In this document: in pieces, positions 11,026 to 21,745 of the stretch | How positions within the stretch are numbered: position 1 is the first letter of the stretch | How the letters are laid out: each line of letters begins with the position of its first letter | DNA from: Zygaena filipendulae | Lineage: Eukaryota; Arthropoda; Insecta; Lepidoptera; Zygaenidae | Assembly: GCA_907165275.2 (NCBI GenBank) | Contig: OU015658.1 | Location: 74,501 to 138,500 of the forward strand | Direction: 5' to 3' | DNA: 64,000 bases | Made by a program: the position numbers and the translations under genes | Notes under the pieces: model-generated | What the model was told of the DNA's origin: nothing | The model's input: only the letters and a program-made list of their open reading frames with translations | The model's database searches: none

Positions 11026-11165
11026 CTTTGTCCTGAATGACTGATGGATCAACGCATAGTCTAAACCGCTGATCGTAGAGACATAACACTTGGAGGGTGT
11101 GTTCTTTGTATGACGCAGGCATCCGATAAGAAAGGATTTTTGAAAATTCCACATCTAAGGGGATG

Positions 11166-11246
11166 AAAAGAGGTTAAAAAGTTTGTATGGAACAATTCCG
11201 CGGGAACTTCAAAATTATTGCGGGTGAAACCGCGCGAGACGGCTAG
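11166..11246 (-). repeat. Family A-related repeat, head part
   Basis: Reverse head: AATTCCGCGGGAACTTCAAA, then ATTGCGGGTGAAACCGCGCG and CTAGT. The preceding GGGGATGAAAAGAGG block (about 11159-11175) does not match family A, so this may be a related subfamily. Confidence 0.65.
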
Positions 11247-11745
11247 TTATGATATAAATAAATAAACCTAATCTGCGTACTGTTTTCTTTTCTTCTATTT
11301 CATAAATTTAAAATAAAGTAACCGAATACTTAGCAAAAATGTTGCCCCCGTACTAAGCTGGAATGTTTTTCTCTACCAGATTTCGACATGGAACTGGCTC
11401 TCACTTTTAATTCAAAATGAAATGGGAAATAAGTTATAGAAGAAATTATATTATTTTGTGTTTACAAGCTCGCTACATAGATACGTCGACTGTGAACTCA
11501 CGACTACCTCTCGACACTCTACACTAGTGATTTTTTTATTTATAAGTTTTTGTAAACTGTATCCTCCTAATGGCAACGCCATGTGCAGTTTCAAACGAGA
11601 ACTAAAGGCAAAAACTCGAGTGCACACAGAGCATGAGCCAGTCGCACGTCGCTCTATAAAGCAGCTCGCAAAGGGAGTTGATGCGAATTTTATTTCTAAA
11701 TACTACACAAATGTACCTAGGTAGGTACACGACACAGGCACAACC
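11247..11745. other. Spacer without recognised gene
   Basis: AT-rich. An 88-codon plus frame at 11458-11724 shows no recognisable domain and is not called. Confidence 0.4.
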
Positions 11746-11751
11746 CACACA

Positions 11752-11790
<39 letters not shown>
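11746..11790 (+). repeat. CA microsatellite
   Basis: About 20 CA units with two T interruptions. It accounts for the cysteine/valine repeat in the minus frame over it. Confidence 0.95.
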
Positions 11791-11791
<1 letters not shown>

Positions 11792-12920
11792 TTTTAGTTT
11801 TGTTTAAAATTAGGTCAATTTTCCCCTAAGCCACTCTCAGCATGACAGTTAGTTGATGTTGAGGACTGCGACAATGTTGTTAAAAGTATATAATGTACCA
11901 ACATCATTGTATCGTGTGCTGGAGAGTTGAAAAACAGGCTTCACCAAGTCGGTAACCCCCGATCTCAGGGAGATTAAATACTGGTGACATGCCACAGATC
12001 GACGGAACACCACTAAAGCTTGTCGCTGAGTTTTGACAATTCCCGTAGTCGCATTCCGTGACAACTTTTAGGCACACTCGAGTTAGTTAAACAAACTGAC
12101 CTCAATTTATTTCACGTGTGAATATTTCCACGAGTGCATATATGAATCTCATGATCCCCGCGCGTCGCTCGCCGTCGCCGGGAGGTGAGTCGGATTGTCA
12201 ACGGAGTCGTAATTGGAACGTACACATCGGACGGATTTAATTACGGCAGCGGAACAAACTTCGGCGCGGAGCGTTCTTTGATCGAATCCCGAGCCGCGAG
12301 TTCAAAAGCGGAGTGGGCGGGGGCGCGAGGGTGCGGGGCGGGGGCGGGAAGGGGGCAGTGTAGGGACCTCATTGGGAGTCCGCTGGCTGCTGAACCCCGC
12401 TCCGCTCGAGCTCGAGAGCTCGATTAATTGCCGTGAAATAATCCCGAGGACGGCTCCGGGTTATTATCTCGAGCAGAGCGCGGCGCGGCGCGGCGGCGTC
12501 TCGTCTCCGCTGCACTTTGCCCACGAAACATTGTACTCTACTACGACTGCAGTCGCGTCAGCTTCACCACCAAAGAACAGTGCCTAACAATGCAACACTG
12601 CACTGCGAGCCGTGTACAATGTAGGTACATGGTAGTAGCGGGTAGAGGTAGGTAATTTCAATATTGACTGCCAACAAACATGTTTGCGACGAGTGCGCTG
12701 TCTCGAATAATAAACTACTTGTTTATTCTTGCTACTCGTGTGTATTGTACTATCTGCAGTACAATATTTGCCAAACAATTTCCCTGATTATCATGTATAG
12801 GAAATTAGGAATTGGTTTGTATGAACGCGGGCACTTATCGTGTAGTATTGGCTCAGCCCTCTAAGCCACGTTGATTATTTATGATCATTCTCGTTATATG
12901 CGCGCACACGCTATTCATAG
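11791..12920. other. Spacer with GC patch and isolated splice-donor match
   Basis: GC-rich at about 12150-12510, with two plus frames that show no domain. GGAGGTGAGTC at 12181-12191 matches a donor, but no promoter or exon is evident. Homeodomain-like GATTAATTGCC lies at about 12422. Confidence 0.4.
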
Positions 12921-13264
12921 CATGGTGGTAGGGCACTTTTTGGGGCCACCCTAGCCTAGCTATCACCTTCAAGTTGTAAATCTGTCGCCGAGCACCCAAC
13001 GGTGTGTTCCGGCAGCCCCACTTGAAAGCCAATTCCCATCCCCATTCCAGGTCGGCAACGCACCTGCCTGCCTTCTGGTGTTGCAGATGTCCATGGGCGG
13101 CGGTAATCACTTACCATCAGGGCCCTTAATCACTATGACAAACAACATTCCTTGCCCATAACGCGCGTCTCAATAACGCATTTCTAAACGTTCTAGATGG
13201 CAAAATGTTGGAAATTATTTTTCTTTATGCCATAAGAAACGTTGTAACGTTGTAATAGTACATT

Positions 13265-13380
13265 GTTATCCAAGGGGTGAAAGTAACTCATTTAGTGCCG
13301 AGACGGGGTTTGGCGCCCGAGCGTAGCGAGGGCGCCAATAGTTCGAGGCACTAAATAAGTTACTTTCTCCCGAGGGTAAC
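13265..13380. repeat. Long hairpin within the composite
   Basis: Left arm 13265-13299 (GTTATCC, then AAAGTAACTCATTTAGTGCC) pairs with right arm 13347-13380 (GGCACTAAATAAGTTACTTT, then AGGGTAAC). A second small stem, GGCGCC at 13312-13317 with 13331-13336, sits in the loop. The arms are about 34 bp with few mismatches. Confidence 0.85.
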
Positions 13381-13860
13381 ACTGTGCTTTTCATTACGAA
13401 TGCAAGGAAAGTCAAAATAAAAATAGGAATTAGCTAAAGAAAAAATGAGTGAAGATCGGATAGTCGCTTGACACTTTCCCACCTATTTCTTTTTCTTTGG
13501 CCGGCTAGCTATTCAGCCAGTATTTTTTATTTACATTGTAGCGACCTAAAAAAAATATTTTCTTTAATTATTAAGTATTAATTAAAAAAATATAAATAGG
13601 AATTAGCTTAAGAAAAAGTGAGTGAATTTTATTTTAATTAATACCTACTTAAACTTTACGTTATTTCAATTTTACATCGCGCTGGCTGTATAGAAAGTTG
13701 AAACATGGTTCAATAGAAATGTGAAAATAGACCTAGTTTTTTTTTAATAATTTGACAGTTGTCAGTTGAAAGCGATTCTCCCTAGGGCTGAAAAGGGCTA
13801 CTTTCAACCCGCTTCTCAGGCAACTTCAGACCTACTTTCCGAGCATGAGTAATGAAAATG
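13265..13860 (+). mobile_element. Foldback/MITE composite, copy 1 (596 bp)
   Basis: Nearly identical to 37819-38410 along its whole length except in the loop of the leading stem. It consists of a 116-bp foldback (13265-13380), then a body bounded by inverted ends CTTTTCATTACGAATGCAAG (13387) and the complement of GAGCATGAGTAATGAAAATG (ending at 13860). The body has an internal direct repeat AGGAATTAGCT-AAGAAAAA (about 13425 and 13597) and the motif TTTGACAGTTGTCAGTTGAA near 13752. It has no long reading frame. Because both copies carry the foldback and the body together, they appear to move as one unit. Superfamily unknown. Confidence 0.8.
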
Positions 13861-14006
13861 TATTTTTTTGGAGTGAAACTTCTTTGATTACGAGGGAAAG
13901 ACAGTTTTTGCAGCGTCTTATCTTAACGCGGCCTGTTACGTTCATAGTGAATAAGGGCCCAGATGTCTCACCTGCCCGTTTGCCCCTATGACATAAAAAA
14001 ATAGAG

Positions 14007-14033
14007 GTATTCTATTTTTTTTAAATAGAATAC
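14007..14033. repeat. Perfect hairpin GTATTCTATTT
   Basis: Arms GTATTCTATTT (14007-14017) and AAATAGAATAC (14023-14033) around five T residues, just after the A-rich end of the SINE-like repeat. AT-rich and possibly accidental. Confidence 0.6.
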
Positions 14034-14040
14034 TTAAATA

Positions 14041-14150
14041 CGTAAAATCGTCCAACCAAAAGTTCATGTTTTTGTGAACACGTGACATGACGTACGCTCC
14101 TTAGTTTTGTATGCGTTAACGATCATAGATTGTCAACTTGGCTAAGGGGG
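14041..14150 (+). mobile_element. Solo end of the CCCCTTAGCC-type element
   Basis: Matches the right arm of 56111-56910: CACGTGACAT, CCTTAGTTTTGTATGCGTTA, ACGAT, then GATTGTCAACTTGGCTAAGG ending at 14150. No matching left arm is seen nearby, so it is a solo arm or decayed copy. Confidence 0.65.
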
Positions 14151-14279
14151 CAGGTTTGTTATTCACTTACCGAGGCTGCGTCGTATATTTGGTTGGCAGC
14201 GCCATGGGCGGGCGGGCAGCTATCTGATGGGCGGCAGCCGGCAGCGTACACTGCACTGCGTCTCGCTGAGATAGGTTCT

Positions 14280-14348
14280 TCGTAGCCACGTAGCGCAACG
14301 TAGCACGTCGTAGCGCAACGCAACCGACGTAGCGAGTCGTAGCGGGTA
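14280..14348. repeat. CGTAGC-rich cluster 2
   Basis: CGTAGCCACGTAGCGCAACG, TAGCACGTCGTAGCGCAACG, then GACGTAGCGAGTCGTAGCGG: about seven CGTAGC words in 70 bp at irregular 8-15 bp spacing. The minus frames across it are only by-products of the repeat. Confidence 0.6.
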
Positions 14349-15061
14349 CTGGCCGTGCCAAATCGTGTGGAGTCGCAGATTCTGCACATTAAACCGCTGC
14401 TAATGAGCCAAAGTGTCATTACGAGTGTCGTTCCTAACTGGTGGCGCAATTGCTTTAGTTTCTGTTACTTTGAAGCCTTTCACAGATAACTCTTAAAATG
14501 TCACGTCGTTGAACCGGATATTGCGTGTGAAAGCGCTTTCTTACATTTCCACCAAGAAACTTGGAGCTTTAATAATTAGTTTTTGATCGTATCCAACAGG
14601 TTTGATTACTTGTTCGAGTCATCAATGTGTATAGGATAGAATTAACGGAAACAAATTAGCATCTTTAGACGACAGCTGTTAAGGTGAGAAAGAAGAATTA
14701 GAAAAAATACTCCGGTCGGCACAATTCTTTGCAATTATCATGTGGATCTTTTTTTTAACTTATGAAAGTCATGATTAATAAATAATTTCTAGACTTTTAC
14801 AGACTTTGAAAGATTTCAAAAAGCTTTTTCAAAAAGTTTCTCATTGGGTACTTTATAACCATCATGGAATAAAGTAATATAATAATATTTAAATAACTAA
14901 AATATTGAATTAATAATTTCATATCTGCAGGGCATCGGAGAGTTGCTTGGTAACTCCGACGGTCACGTTGTCGCGCACCGGTCGGTATCAGGAGCGGCTC
15001 GCGGTCTGTTATCGCAAAGAATCCATTTCGCTATCACCGCGTCTCGTAAATTGATTTGAAG
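14349..15061. other. Spacer without recognised gene
   Basis: AT-rich spacer; nothing recognised on either strand. Confidence 0.4.
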
Positions 15062-15084
15062 CCCCCCCCCCCCCCCCCCCCCCC
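15062..15084 (+). repeat. Homopolymer of 23 C
   Basis: Uninterrupted C run, flanked by G on both sides. Its length may be uncertain in the assembly. It produces the poly-glycine stretch in the minus frame over it. Confidence 0.95.
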
Positions 15085-16495
15085 GCGCTTGGAGTGTCCG
15101 CAGAACTTCCGTGATTGCATCACCAGAGGGGAACTTAATGAATTTTATATCGGTGTTATTATGTATCCCACTCAAATGAGTTCTGTGGCATTTTTAGTAC
15201 GGTGAAGAATAAGTGTCGAAGGCTATAAGAATAGAACATTACGTTTGCGACCGTGAAATAAGTATAAGTATAGAAAATTTTAAAATACATAATATGAATG
15301 CGTGAGCGAATGTGTGAGTGAACGTGCGACGTTGTATTGTTAGTTCGTATATCATACGTGATCATGTTTGTACAATACGTGTACGTACAGTCGTACAGTC
15401 GTACAGATATGATAGAATATCCGTTATCCGTTATGGACCAACCATTCTTATGCAGTATTCTGGATTTTATTACAAATAAATTACTTCCGAGCATGATAAA
15501 GTAAAGACATACCTAATAGTCTTTTTTAGATCAAAATACTCTATTTCATAGAAACCAAATGCTGTCGGCTGAATGGAGCTTATAATAAACAAATCTACAT
15601 TAAAACACACAATGAAAAAATCCAGTCTAACATATCTTAATATTCATAATACAATGTAATATCCGCACTCACCATGCAGTGTGTGTTCACACACAAGCAG
15701 TATATTAGAATGTAGAGTTACGTCAGTATTGCGTTCCAAACGTTTTCAGCAGGGAAAAGAATATCTAATAAAATAACCCCATTGGGTGCTCCAAAACAAT
15801 AACATTCACGTCGCGAGCTCGCCCCGCGCCCGCCCCGCGCCCGCCCGCCGCGGATCGTTCGCGAGCTCTTTAATAATGCCCGGATTACACAAAAGAGAAG
15901 AAAACACTTCGCCTAAATAATGTAACAGCAGACATCAGGAGGCTGAGACTCTTCAAACTTTCATACCGTCGAGCGCCAACTTGCGTTGCGTTGTGTATGG
16001 CTTCTGTTACGTTGGCGGGAGGGTCTATTTTCGCTTGTATCACGACTATTGGCTACTAGTGTGCGGCTCGGGCGTGTGTTCCCGTGTACACGGGCGCGTA
16101 TTAAGGGTATTAATTATGGGCATGTTGCCCCGCTCCCCCCGCACCGCCCGCACCGCCCCCGCCCCCCGCGCGGCTACGGAACACTCGCGCGCTGCACGAG
16201 CCGGACACCGATCCCCGATGGGTCGCTGCACGGTGAAGACATAATACGTAATTAGGCTGGAGAATTAGTTTCTGTATATCTACCCGTTCCCCTGCGAGTA
16301 AAATGTGTATGTCAGTGTCGGTTACTTAACATTAAATACTACTATTAAGTATATTATATGAAAATAAATGATGTCTTTTTGGTTCATTACGTAATAATCA
16401 TAAGACTGCGTAATTATGTACAGTAACCACCAGCCACTATATCCTTTGAAACGGTATTATTTAACTCACACATACGCGAGCGCTCTGTACCAGCG
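15085..16495. other. Spacer with GC patches
   Basis: TACAGTCG is repeated in tandem near 15385-15408. GC-rich patches lie at about 15818-15865 and 16125-16215. Three overlapping frames at 15981-16255 follow the second patch and have no domain. No gene recognised. Confidence 0.4.
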
Positions 16496-16575
16496 CGGCG
16501 CACCGCTGGGCACACGTAGCGCTCTCGTAGCATTGGCGTAGGCTTGGCGTAGCTCCCGCGTAGAGCTCACATAGC
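16496..16575. repeat. CGTAGC-rich cluster 3
   Basis: GGCACACGTAGCGCTCTCGT, AGCATTGGCGTAGGCTTGGC, GTAGCTCCCGCGTAGAGCTC: repeated GTAGC words at 10-20 bp spacing. Confidence 0.5.
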
Positions 16576-17500
16576 TAACCGCTAAGTAACTCAATTTCTT
16601 TGCTGGCTGGCGCGTGGCTTCTGCGAGATTATATTAATGGGAGAGACTAGAACAATGTTACTCACACTAGTGATTGTTCAATTATGTAACCCTGTTACTC
16701 TCAGTGAGACGGCTCGACTCCTTAATTGAATGAATTGATTCATTTGTTTAAAAGCTTTGCAACAATTAACTATCGGCTCGAACTGATCAATAACTGTCTC
16801 CAGCGAGCTTTGTGCAGATAATGTCACATCTGAAGGTCCCGCAGCAACAGATGCTGATCGAATATTGTGACCAGGAGCGGGCCGTATCGCCGCCATCGCG
16901 ACGCGGATCTGACGTGACGCGGACGAGCGGGGCGTGGCGGGGCGGGGGCGGGCGGGGAGGAGCGAGGGAGGGGGTGGCGGAAGATAAACATCTTACGTCT
17001 TAATCACCGATGTTGAATATTTATGTTGAATCGTTAGCATCGAGGGGGCGGGGGCGGGGGACAGGTCGGATTAAATTCTATCAATCTGACAAATAAATGA
17101 AATTAATCAGATTTGTTCAGATTTACAGTCTGCTGTACAAATCTCCTTTTATTTTGCTAAAAATCTTGTTATGCCCTTGTGCTACTTAAAGTAAGTACAA
17201 CGCAGTCAAAGTCAAACTGAAAATGTTAATTAACATAGGTATACTGGTATGATAATATAACTAACATACATACATACATAATTATATACACACTGTCCAT
17301 ATTCTGTATACCATATATGAGGAAGTTGGTCTAAATAAAGGCACTGCGATGACGACCTCATGGTACTTGTTTGTTTCCACGACCCGTCTATCGACAGGTA
17401 CAACAGATACAGCTACGAAACTATGTAAGAGCAAACAGCCCACAAGTAGCTACCTATACGATCTGAGTGTCGACACGGCATCGTCGTTGTTGTGACAGTT
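16576..17500. other. Spacer with GC patch
   Basis: GC-rich, G-tract-bearing patch at 16905-16980 and a shorter one at 17043-17062. Elsewhere AT-rich. No gene recognised. Confidence 0.4.
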
Positions 17501-17674
17501 GGGCCCTAATTTACTATGACCAACGATATTCCTAGCTCGCTCATAAATACTCGTCTCAAAATCACATAATTACCCCGAACATTAGAAATTTATTTATTGA
17601 AGCGAAACAGCTTCGATCGCGAGGGAAAATATTGTAGCGCGTTATTTTAATAGTCAGAGTGTCCTTAAGTGGGC
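17501..17674 (+). mobile_element. GGGCCC MITE, copy 3 (degenerate)
   Basis: Starts GGGCCCTAATTTACTATGAC and keeps a CTCGTCTCAAAAT block, TTATTGAAGCGAAACAGCTT and CGATCGCGAGGGAAAA in family order. It ends near GTGGGC at 17674. Shorter and more diverged than copies 1 and 2. Confidence 0.65.
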
Positions 17675-17885
17675 ACAGCGCGGGCCTCGTGCCCCAGATG
17701 TGGACTTTGTGACTCAACGCAGCACAAGTACCCTCGCCCTTATTAGCGCATCAGCTCGAACTCCTCGCGCGATAGGGCACGCTCACGCACGCACACACGC
17801 GCGGCGCGTAGACACCCCGCAGCCTGTCAGGGCAGTTAACAACGACTAACAATGGCGGATACACATGTATAGCTAATGATAACAC

Positions 17886-18065
17886 ACAAGCTGTCCCCCA
17901 AGGTTTCACCCGCCGTAGTTTTAAAGTTCCCGCGGGAATTCCAGGATAAACTAAGTATACGTATAAACCTTCCGCTTTAATCACTCTACCTATTAGTGAA
18001 AACCGCATGTAAATACGTTCAATAGTCTTTGAGTTAATCGCGAACAGACTGACAGATTGACGCAA
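17886..18065 (+). repeat. Family A-related repeat (subfamily B)
   Basis: Shares the head (CAAGCTGTCCCCCAAGGTTT) and the TTCCCGCGGGAATTCCAGGA box with family A. It continues with ACTCTACCTATTAGTG-AAAACCGCATG, AGTCTTTGAGTTAATCGCGA and ACAGACTGACAG, a distinct downstream half seen again at 46382-46510 and in part at 30042. Confidence 0.7.
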
Positions 18066-18090
18066 CGGAGGACTTTGTTTTATATTATCT

Positions 18091-18175
18091 GGTGACTATA
18101 GGTTCACCCGCATTAATTTCGGAGATTCCGCGGGGATTCCGGGATAAAAGTACCCTGTGTCAGTCAGGAACACCG
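18091..18175 (+). repeat. Family A repeat, head fragment
   Basis: GGTGACTATAGGTTCACCCG, GATTCCGCGGGGATTCCGGG, ATAAAAGTACCCTGTG, then it breaks off. The next copy (18200-18394) faces it head-on in the opposite direction. Confidence 0.7.
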
Positions 18176-18199
18176 TAGCTATGTTTAGCTATAAATGAT

Positions 18200-18394
18200 G
18201 TTTAGATGGATGATGTTTGGAGCTAGATGTTTGGATGTTTGTTAATCAATCACGCAAAAACCGCTGAACGGATTTGGATGAAATTTGGCATGCACGTTGT
18301 CAAGGGTGCTGAGAAGGATATAGAGTACTTTTTATCTCGGAATTCCCACGGGAACCTCAAAATTACCGCGAGTGAAACCGCTGGGCACAGCTAG
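18200..18394 (-). repeat. Family A repeat, well-preserved copy
   Basis: GGATGTTTGTTAATCAATCA, CGCAAAAACCGCTGAACGG, GATGAAATTTGGCATGCACG, the TCTCGGAATTCCCACGGGAA box, and GTGAAACCGCTGGGCACAGC to CTAGTA. Closest to the copy at 52841-53050. Confidence 0.85.
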
Positions 18395-19193
18395 TATAAA
18401 ATAATTTTTAAAATCGATTCATTGGTTTTGAGTTTATTCATTACAAACCAACATGAAAACAAATATTTTTTTTTGTGATATTACATAGATAGCATTTTTT
18501 TTCTTTAAAATTATAATATTTAGGGATACAGAATCGCTAAAAGAGAAATGTCTTTGATAAATTCGTAATGAGGAATATCTTAGAGCGAAGTTGCATCACG
18601 GCATTTCGTTACATACGCCTGCGAAACTCACATCCGTCCGATTCCATGAACTTTATTCATATGAACGTATCTATGTATATTATGCATTTCAATGCAATCA
18701 TATCATAACAACGCGACAATAAACTTTCGATCGATCGTGCGCTTAAATATTAACAAGCAGATGAAGCATTGAAAACATGACGCGACACACACACACACAC
18801 GCACGCACACGACACACATCCACACCACCGCCGCAGAACTGTGTACAATCAGCATCGAGAATGTGTAAACACTTAGTCAGTAGTTGAACGGTCAGTTACT
18901 CTTGTTTTGCTGAAATTCAACGACGGATAAAAGTGACTACATATTTGTGATACTTACTGTACATTGTTCTGTAGCAACTATCTATTTGATAAGTATTTCC
19001 CTCTCTCTCTCTTGATTTATAGATAAACTAAAAACAAAAGCAATACTCAAGCCAGGGCGGCATCTAATTGGGAGACACTACACTTTGCGAGACTACAGTT
19101 GATATCGTCGCTTGCAGGCGAGATCGCAGACAACATCCGAGTGACGTGGGACATGAGGGATTTTGATAACAGCCTCACTGGAGTCGGCCTCGC
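18395..19193. other. Spacer with CA microsatellite
   Basis: AT-rich; CA repeat at 18785-18810. No gene recognised. Confidence 0.4.
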
Positions 19194-19273
19194 TGCGGGC
19201 AGTGTGGGCAGCGCGGGCAGTGCGGGCAGCGCGGGCACTGCGGGCAGTGCGGGCAGTGCGGGCAGTGCGGGCT
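19194..19273 (+). repeat. 9-bp GCGGGCAGT minisatellite
   Basis: About eight units of GCGGGCAGT with variants (GTGGGCAGC, GCGGGCACT). The period is a multiple of three, so plus frame 19099-19461 reads Gly-Ser-Ala repeats and a minus frame reads Leu-Pro-Ala. No upstream or downstream domain is recognised; probably non-coding. Confidence 0.9.
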
Positions 19274-19529
19274 CCCAGACAGACACAGCGACCACGATGT
19301 TCGTGCGTGCACGCGCTCACCGCCCTCCCGTCCTCTCCCCGTCCCACCCCTGGGCGGGCGGGGCGACCGGGCGCCTCATTAGCACGCAACTTTGCCTCTC
19401 TGGGCCGCCTCAAAGAGCTTTCGATCAGATATGCTATCGTAAAAACCGGTCAAGAGCGTAGGCAAGCAACTAAAATACTTAAATACGAAGACAATGAGTA
19501 TAATGCCTGAGTACGAAAATCAAATTTAT

Positions 19530-19765
19530 GTATATTTGTCCGTCAGTTACATACAATAAAATAAATAATAGACAATATGTATTTTGCTTTTTAAATTAAA
19601 AAAAAAAACTAAAGTGTAGGAGTAACGTAACGTCATGTACCTGTATAAACTGTACCGGATCGTGACGTCACGCGACAGTTCGACTCAATATACCGCCGTA
19701 AAATTTTTTGATTACGTAAAATAAATCACGGGTCCCATATTTTTTATTAATCTACACGGCGGCGG
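19530..19765 (+). repeat. GTGACGTCACGCG dispersed element, copy A
   Basis: Shares with 35195-35450, in order: TCCGTCAGTTA, TATTTTGCTTTTT, AAAGT-TAG, GTGACGTCACGCGA, ACTCAAT-TA-CG-CGT and TTTTTTGATTACGTAAAA. It carries one TGACGTCA octamer (19663). Class unknown; the ends are not sharply defined. Confidence 0.6.
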
Positions 19766-21485
19766 CGGACTGAAAACAAAAATTTAGTCAAATAGCCAGC
19801 CTATGGATGATCTAACTACTAGTCTAACTAGTTGTAATAAAACAATTTTCGCACCAATATTCGTTACGATCAATAGTATCGTCACGGAACAATTATTTGA
19901 AGTTTGATTTATAGATACGTAGGTCAAATAGTGCAATTGGCAGTGTCGCCCGGCGCCATACCTACTTAACACACTGGTCCGCTGTCTGTCCGTACGAACG
20001 AGCACTGCGCTACGCTTCCTGTGTATATTTGTGACACGAAATGTCACTATTTGCTCACCAAAAATATCAGTACAACCGTCTCTCAACCGGGATTCGACCG
20101 TCGAATGAATATTTAATTTTGATGTCGGTCACGCGTGTCACACGTGTGTTTGAACAGGCCGTTTGTCACTTTGATCTCCCCACACTTTCGGACGTAGGTA
20201 AATCAGAAACGGCTAGGTTTTTTATGAGATTAACAGTGACCGGACTCAAAACTAGTACCCGTATCAAACGCAAACGAACCGCTTCAAAGAAAAAAAATTA
20301 AATTCAAGCTTTGAATCTGCAGCGAATTTAATTAAAAGCAACGCCGCCTGCCAGCGGACAAGCGAGCGCTACGCGCGCTCGAGCACCGCGCAGTGCGCAC
20401 CGCTTGAAAGGCAGCTTTGACGGAACAAATAAATAGGTGGTGCGAATTTTTCGAAAACATATTCTATTTATTTTAATCTTACATGCATTAGTAAAATAAA
20501 CTTAATAAAAAAGTACCGCCCCTGAAGTGCAAAGCGACTACGATTTTAAAGTGCGTCGCGACATTTTCCTCAAAGATAGCAAAGTACTGGCAAATCGTTT
20601 GACTCGATAGTATCACACAAAACGTCGTCACAGAAACTTTTACGTTCAGAGCATACGAGTGTGGTTGTTGTTGCGTCACAAGCACAAGAGACATGCTCAT
20701 ATTATATAGGTACTACGATAACGAGACAAACGAAGAGAAATATTTCTCGTCGGTGTAGCAGTGTGAGCCTGTGTGTATAGCACGGAGGAGTTTTAGAATT
20801 TACATTCATTTACAAGGAAACTTTATACAACTTTGTCTTGAACAAAGACAAAGAAAATTAAAAAGTTACGAATATTATGAAAACAAAGACTTTCGTTTCA
20901 TCAAAGTTAGATATGCTTAACCTTTTTCTTCGTCATGAACAAGCGTATCCCTCGTCGCGGCCTGACGATGAGTTTTGGGACATCCTCTCAAAAAAACGGT
21001 ATCCTTTCAACCAATTAAAAAATAGAAAAATAAACTTATAGGATCAGAAACTCGAACTCTGTTGCGGTGAGGCACACTTGGCGCTCCGAATACGGCAATA
21101 AACAAAGTTGATTGTGAGTTGCGCAACTACCCGCAACTACCCGCATCGACGCCCCAGCGCCATCGCTAAGCAAGTAGTTGAAGCACGTGAGGTGCCACAG
21201 GTTAAAATCGCATTTGTCACTCGAGAACTTACAACTTGCACTATCTTCGACGGAGTTACGAAGCCGTGCTAAAGTAAGCCATTGAAGTTGCTTCGGAGTT
21301 GAGAAAGGTTGCCGGGAAAATTGTGCTCTACCCGTGATGTTTTCAGTGCTGAAGGCAAAGTTACCGCTTTAGTAAAATGATGCTTAACTGAAGGTCGTGA
21401 TTTTCAACTTCGTTTTTTTCTAAAAGCGGTTCTGTTCAATGTTCATGCGCTTTAATTACGAAGTTTAAAAGCGAATTCCGAAATA
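19766..21485. other. Spacer without recognised gene
   Basis: AT-rich with a short GC patch at about 20340-20405 (CGAGCGCTACGCGCGCTCGA is near-palindromic). Frames at 19784-20086 and 20041-20301 show no domain. Confidence 0.4.
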
Positions 21486-21610
21486 ACAAATACCCTACGT
21501 CACTATGTCCTTATCTTTACCCCTGACGACGTGTATGCGAAATTTCATGACGATTGATTGAGCTGTTGTTTAGGCGTAAAAGCGTAACACAAAAACACAT
21601 ATTCGTATTT
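21486..21610 (+). repeat. Family A repeat, tail half
   Basis: CCCTGACGACGTGTATGCGA, AATTTCATGACGATTGATTG, AGCTGTT, TAGGCGTAAAAGCGTAACAC and ATTCGTATTTAT: the tail half in order, with the CCGCGGG head missing. Confidence 0.7.
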
Positions 21611-21705
21611 ATGCAATTAGGATATTTAATTACTGCTATAAATAATAGATGTCTGCTACATGTGTGCCATGAACAAGTCGGTGAAAAGTGTGGCGGGGAG
21701 GTGAG

Positions 21706-21745
21706 CACGGGGCGGGGCGGGGCGGGGGGGGGGGGGGGGGGGGTG
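21706..21745 (+). repeat. G-rich array with 17-nt G run
   Basis: GGGGCGGGGCGGGGCGG followed by a long G run (about 21726-21742). A potential G-quadruplex; run length may be assembly-sensitive. Confidence 0.85.

Larger units (their letters stand above)
13120..13960 (+). mobile_element. GGGCCC MITE, copy 2, itself interrupted
   Basis: Both ends read inward as GGGCCCTTA-TCACTATGA. After removing the inner element (13265-13860), about 245 bp remain. They follow copy 1 (344-564, reversed) in order: TTGCCCATAACGCG, a TCTAGATGGCA-type block, TATGCCATA, then AGTGAAACTTCTTTGATTAC near 13875. The two copies therefore define the family, and the inner element was acquired later. No coding capacity. Confidence 0.8.
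12921..14001 (+). mobile_element. SINE-like repeat, split by a nested insertion
   Basis: The left part (12921-13119) contains GGTGGTAGGGC, GTGTTCCGG, GGTCGGCAACGCACCTGC, TGGTGTTGCAG and ATGTCCATGGGCGGCGGT, and ends ACTTACCATCA. The right part (13961-14001) continues GATGTCTCACCTGCCCGTTT, GCCCCTATGACAT and an A run. Together they match the order of a common lepidopteran repeat whose tail reads CTTACCATCAGGTG, then CCTATTCTATAAAAAA. The A-rich end suggests a retroposed SINE-like element. The GGGCCC MITE at 13120-13960 interrupts it. Confidence 0.6.

Noticed and set aside
12181..12191. GGAGGTGAGTC splice-donor match
   Set aside because: Isolated donor consensus in a GC patch without promoter or exon evidence; such matches occur by chance.
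15062..15084. C homopolymer as a functional element
   Set aside because: Most simply a slippage tract; length may be an assembly uncertainty.
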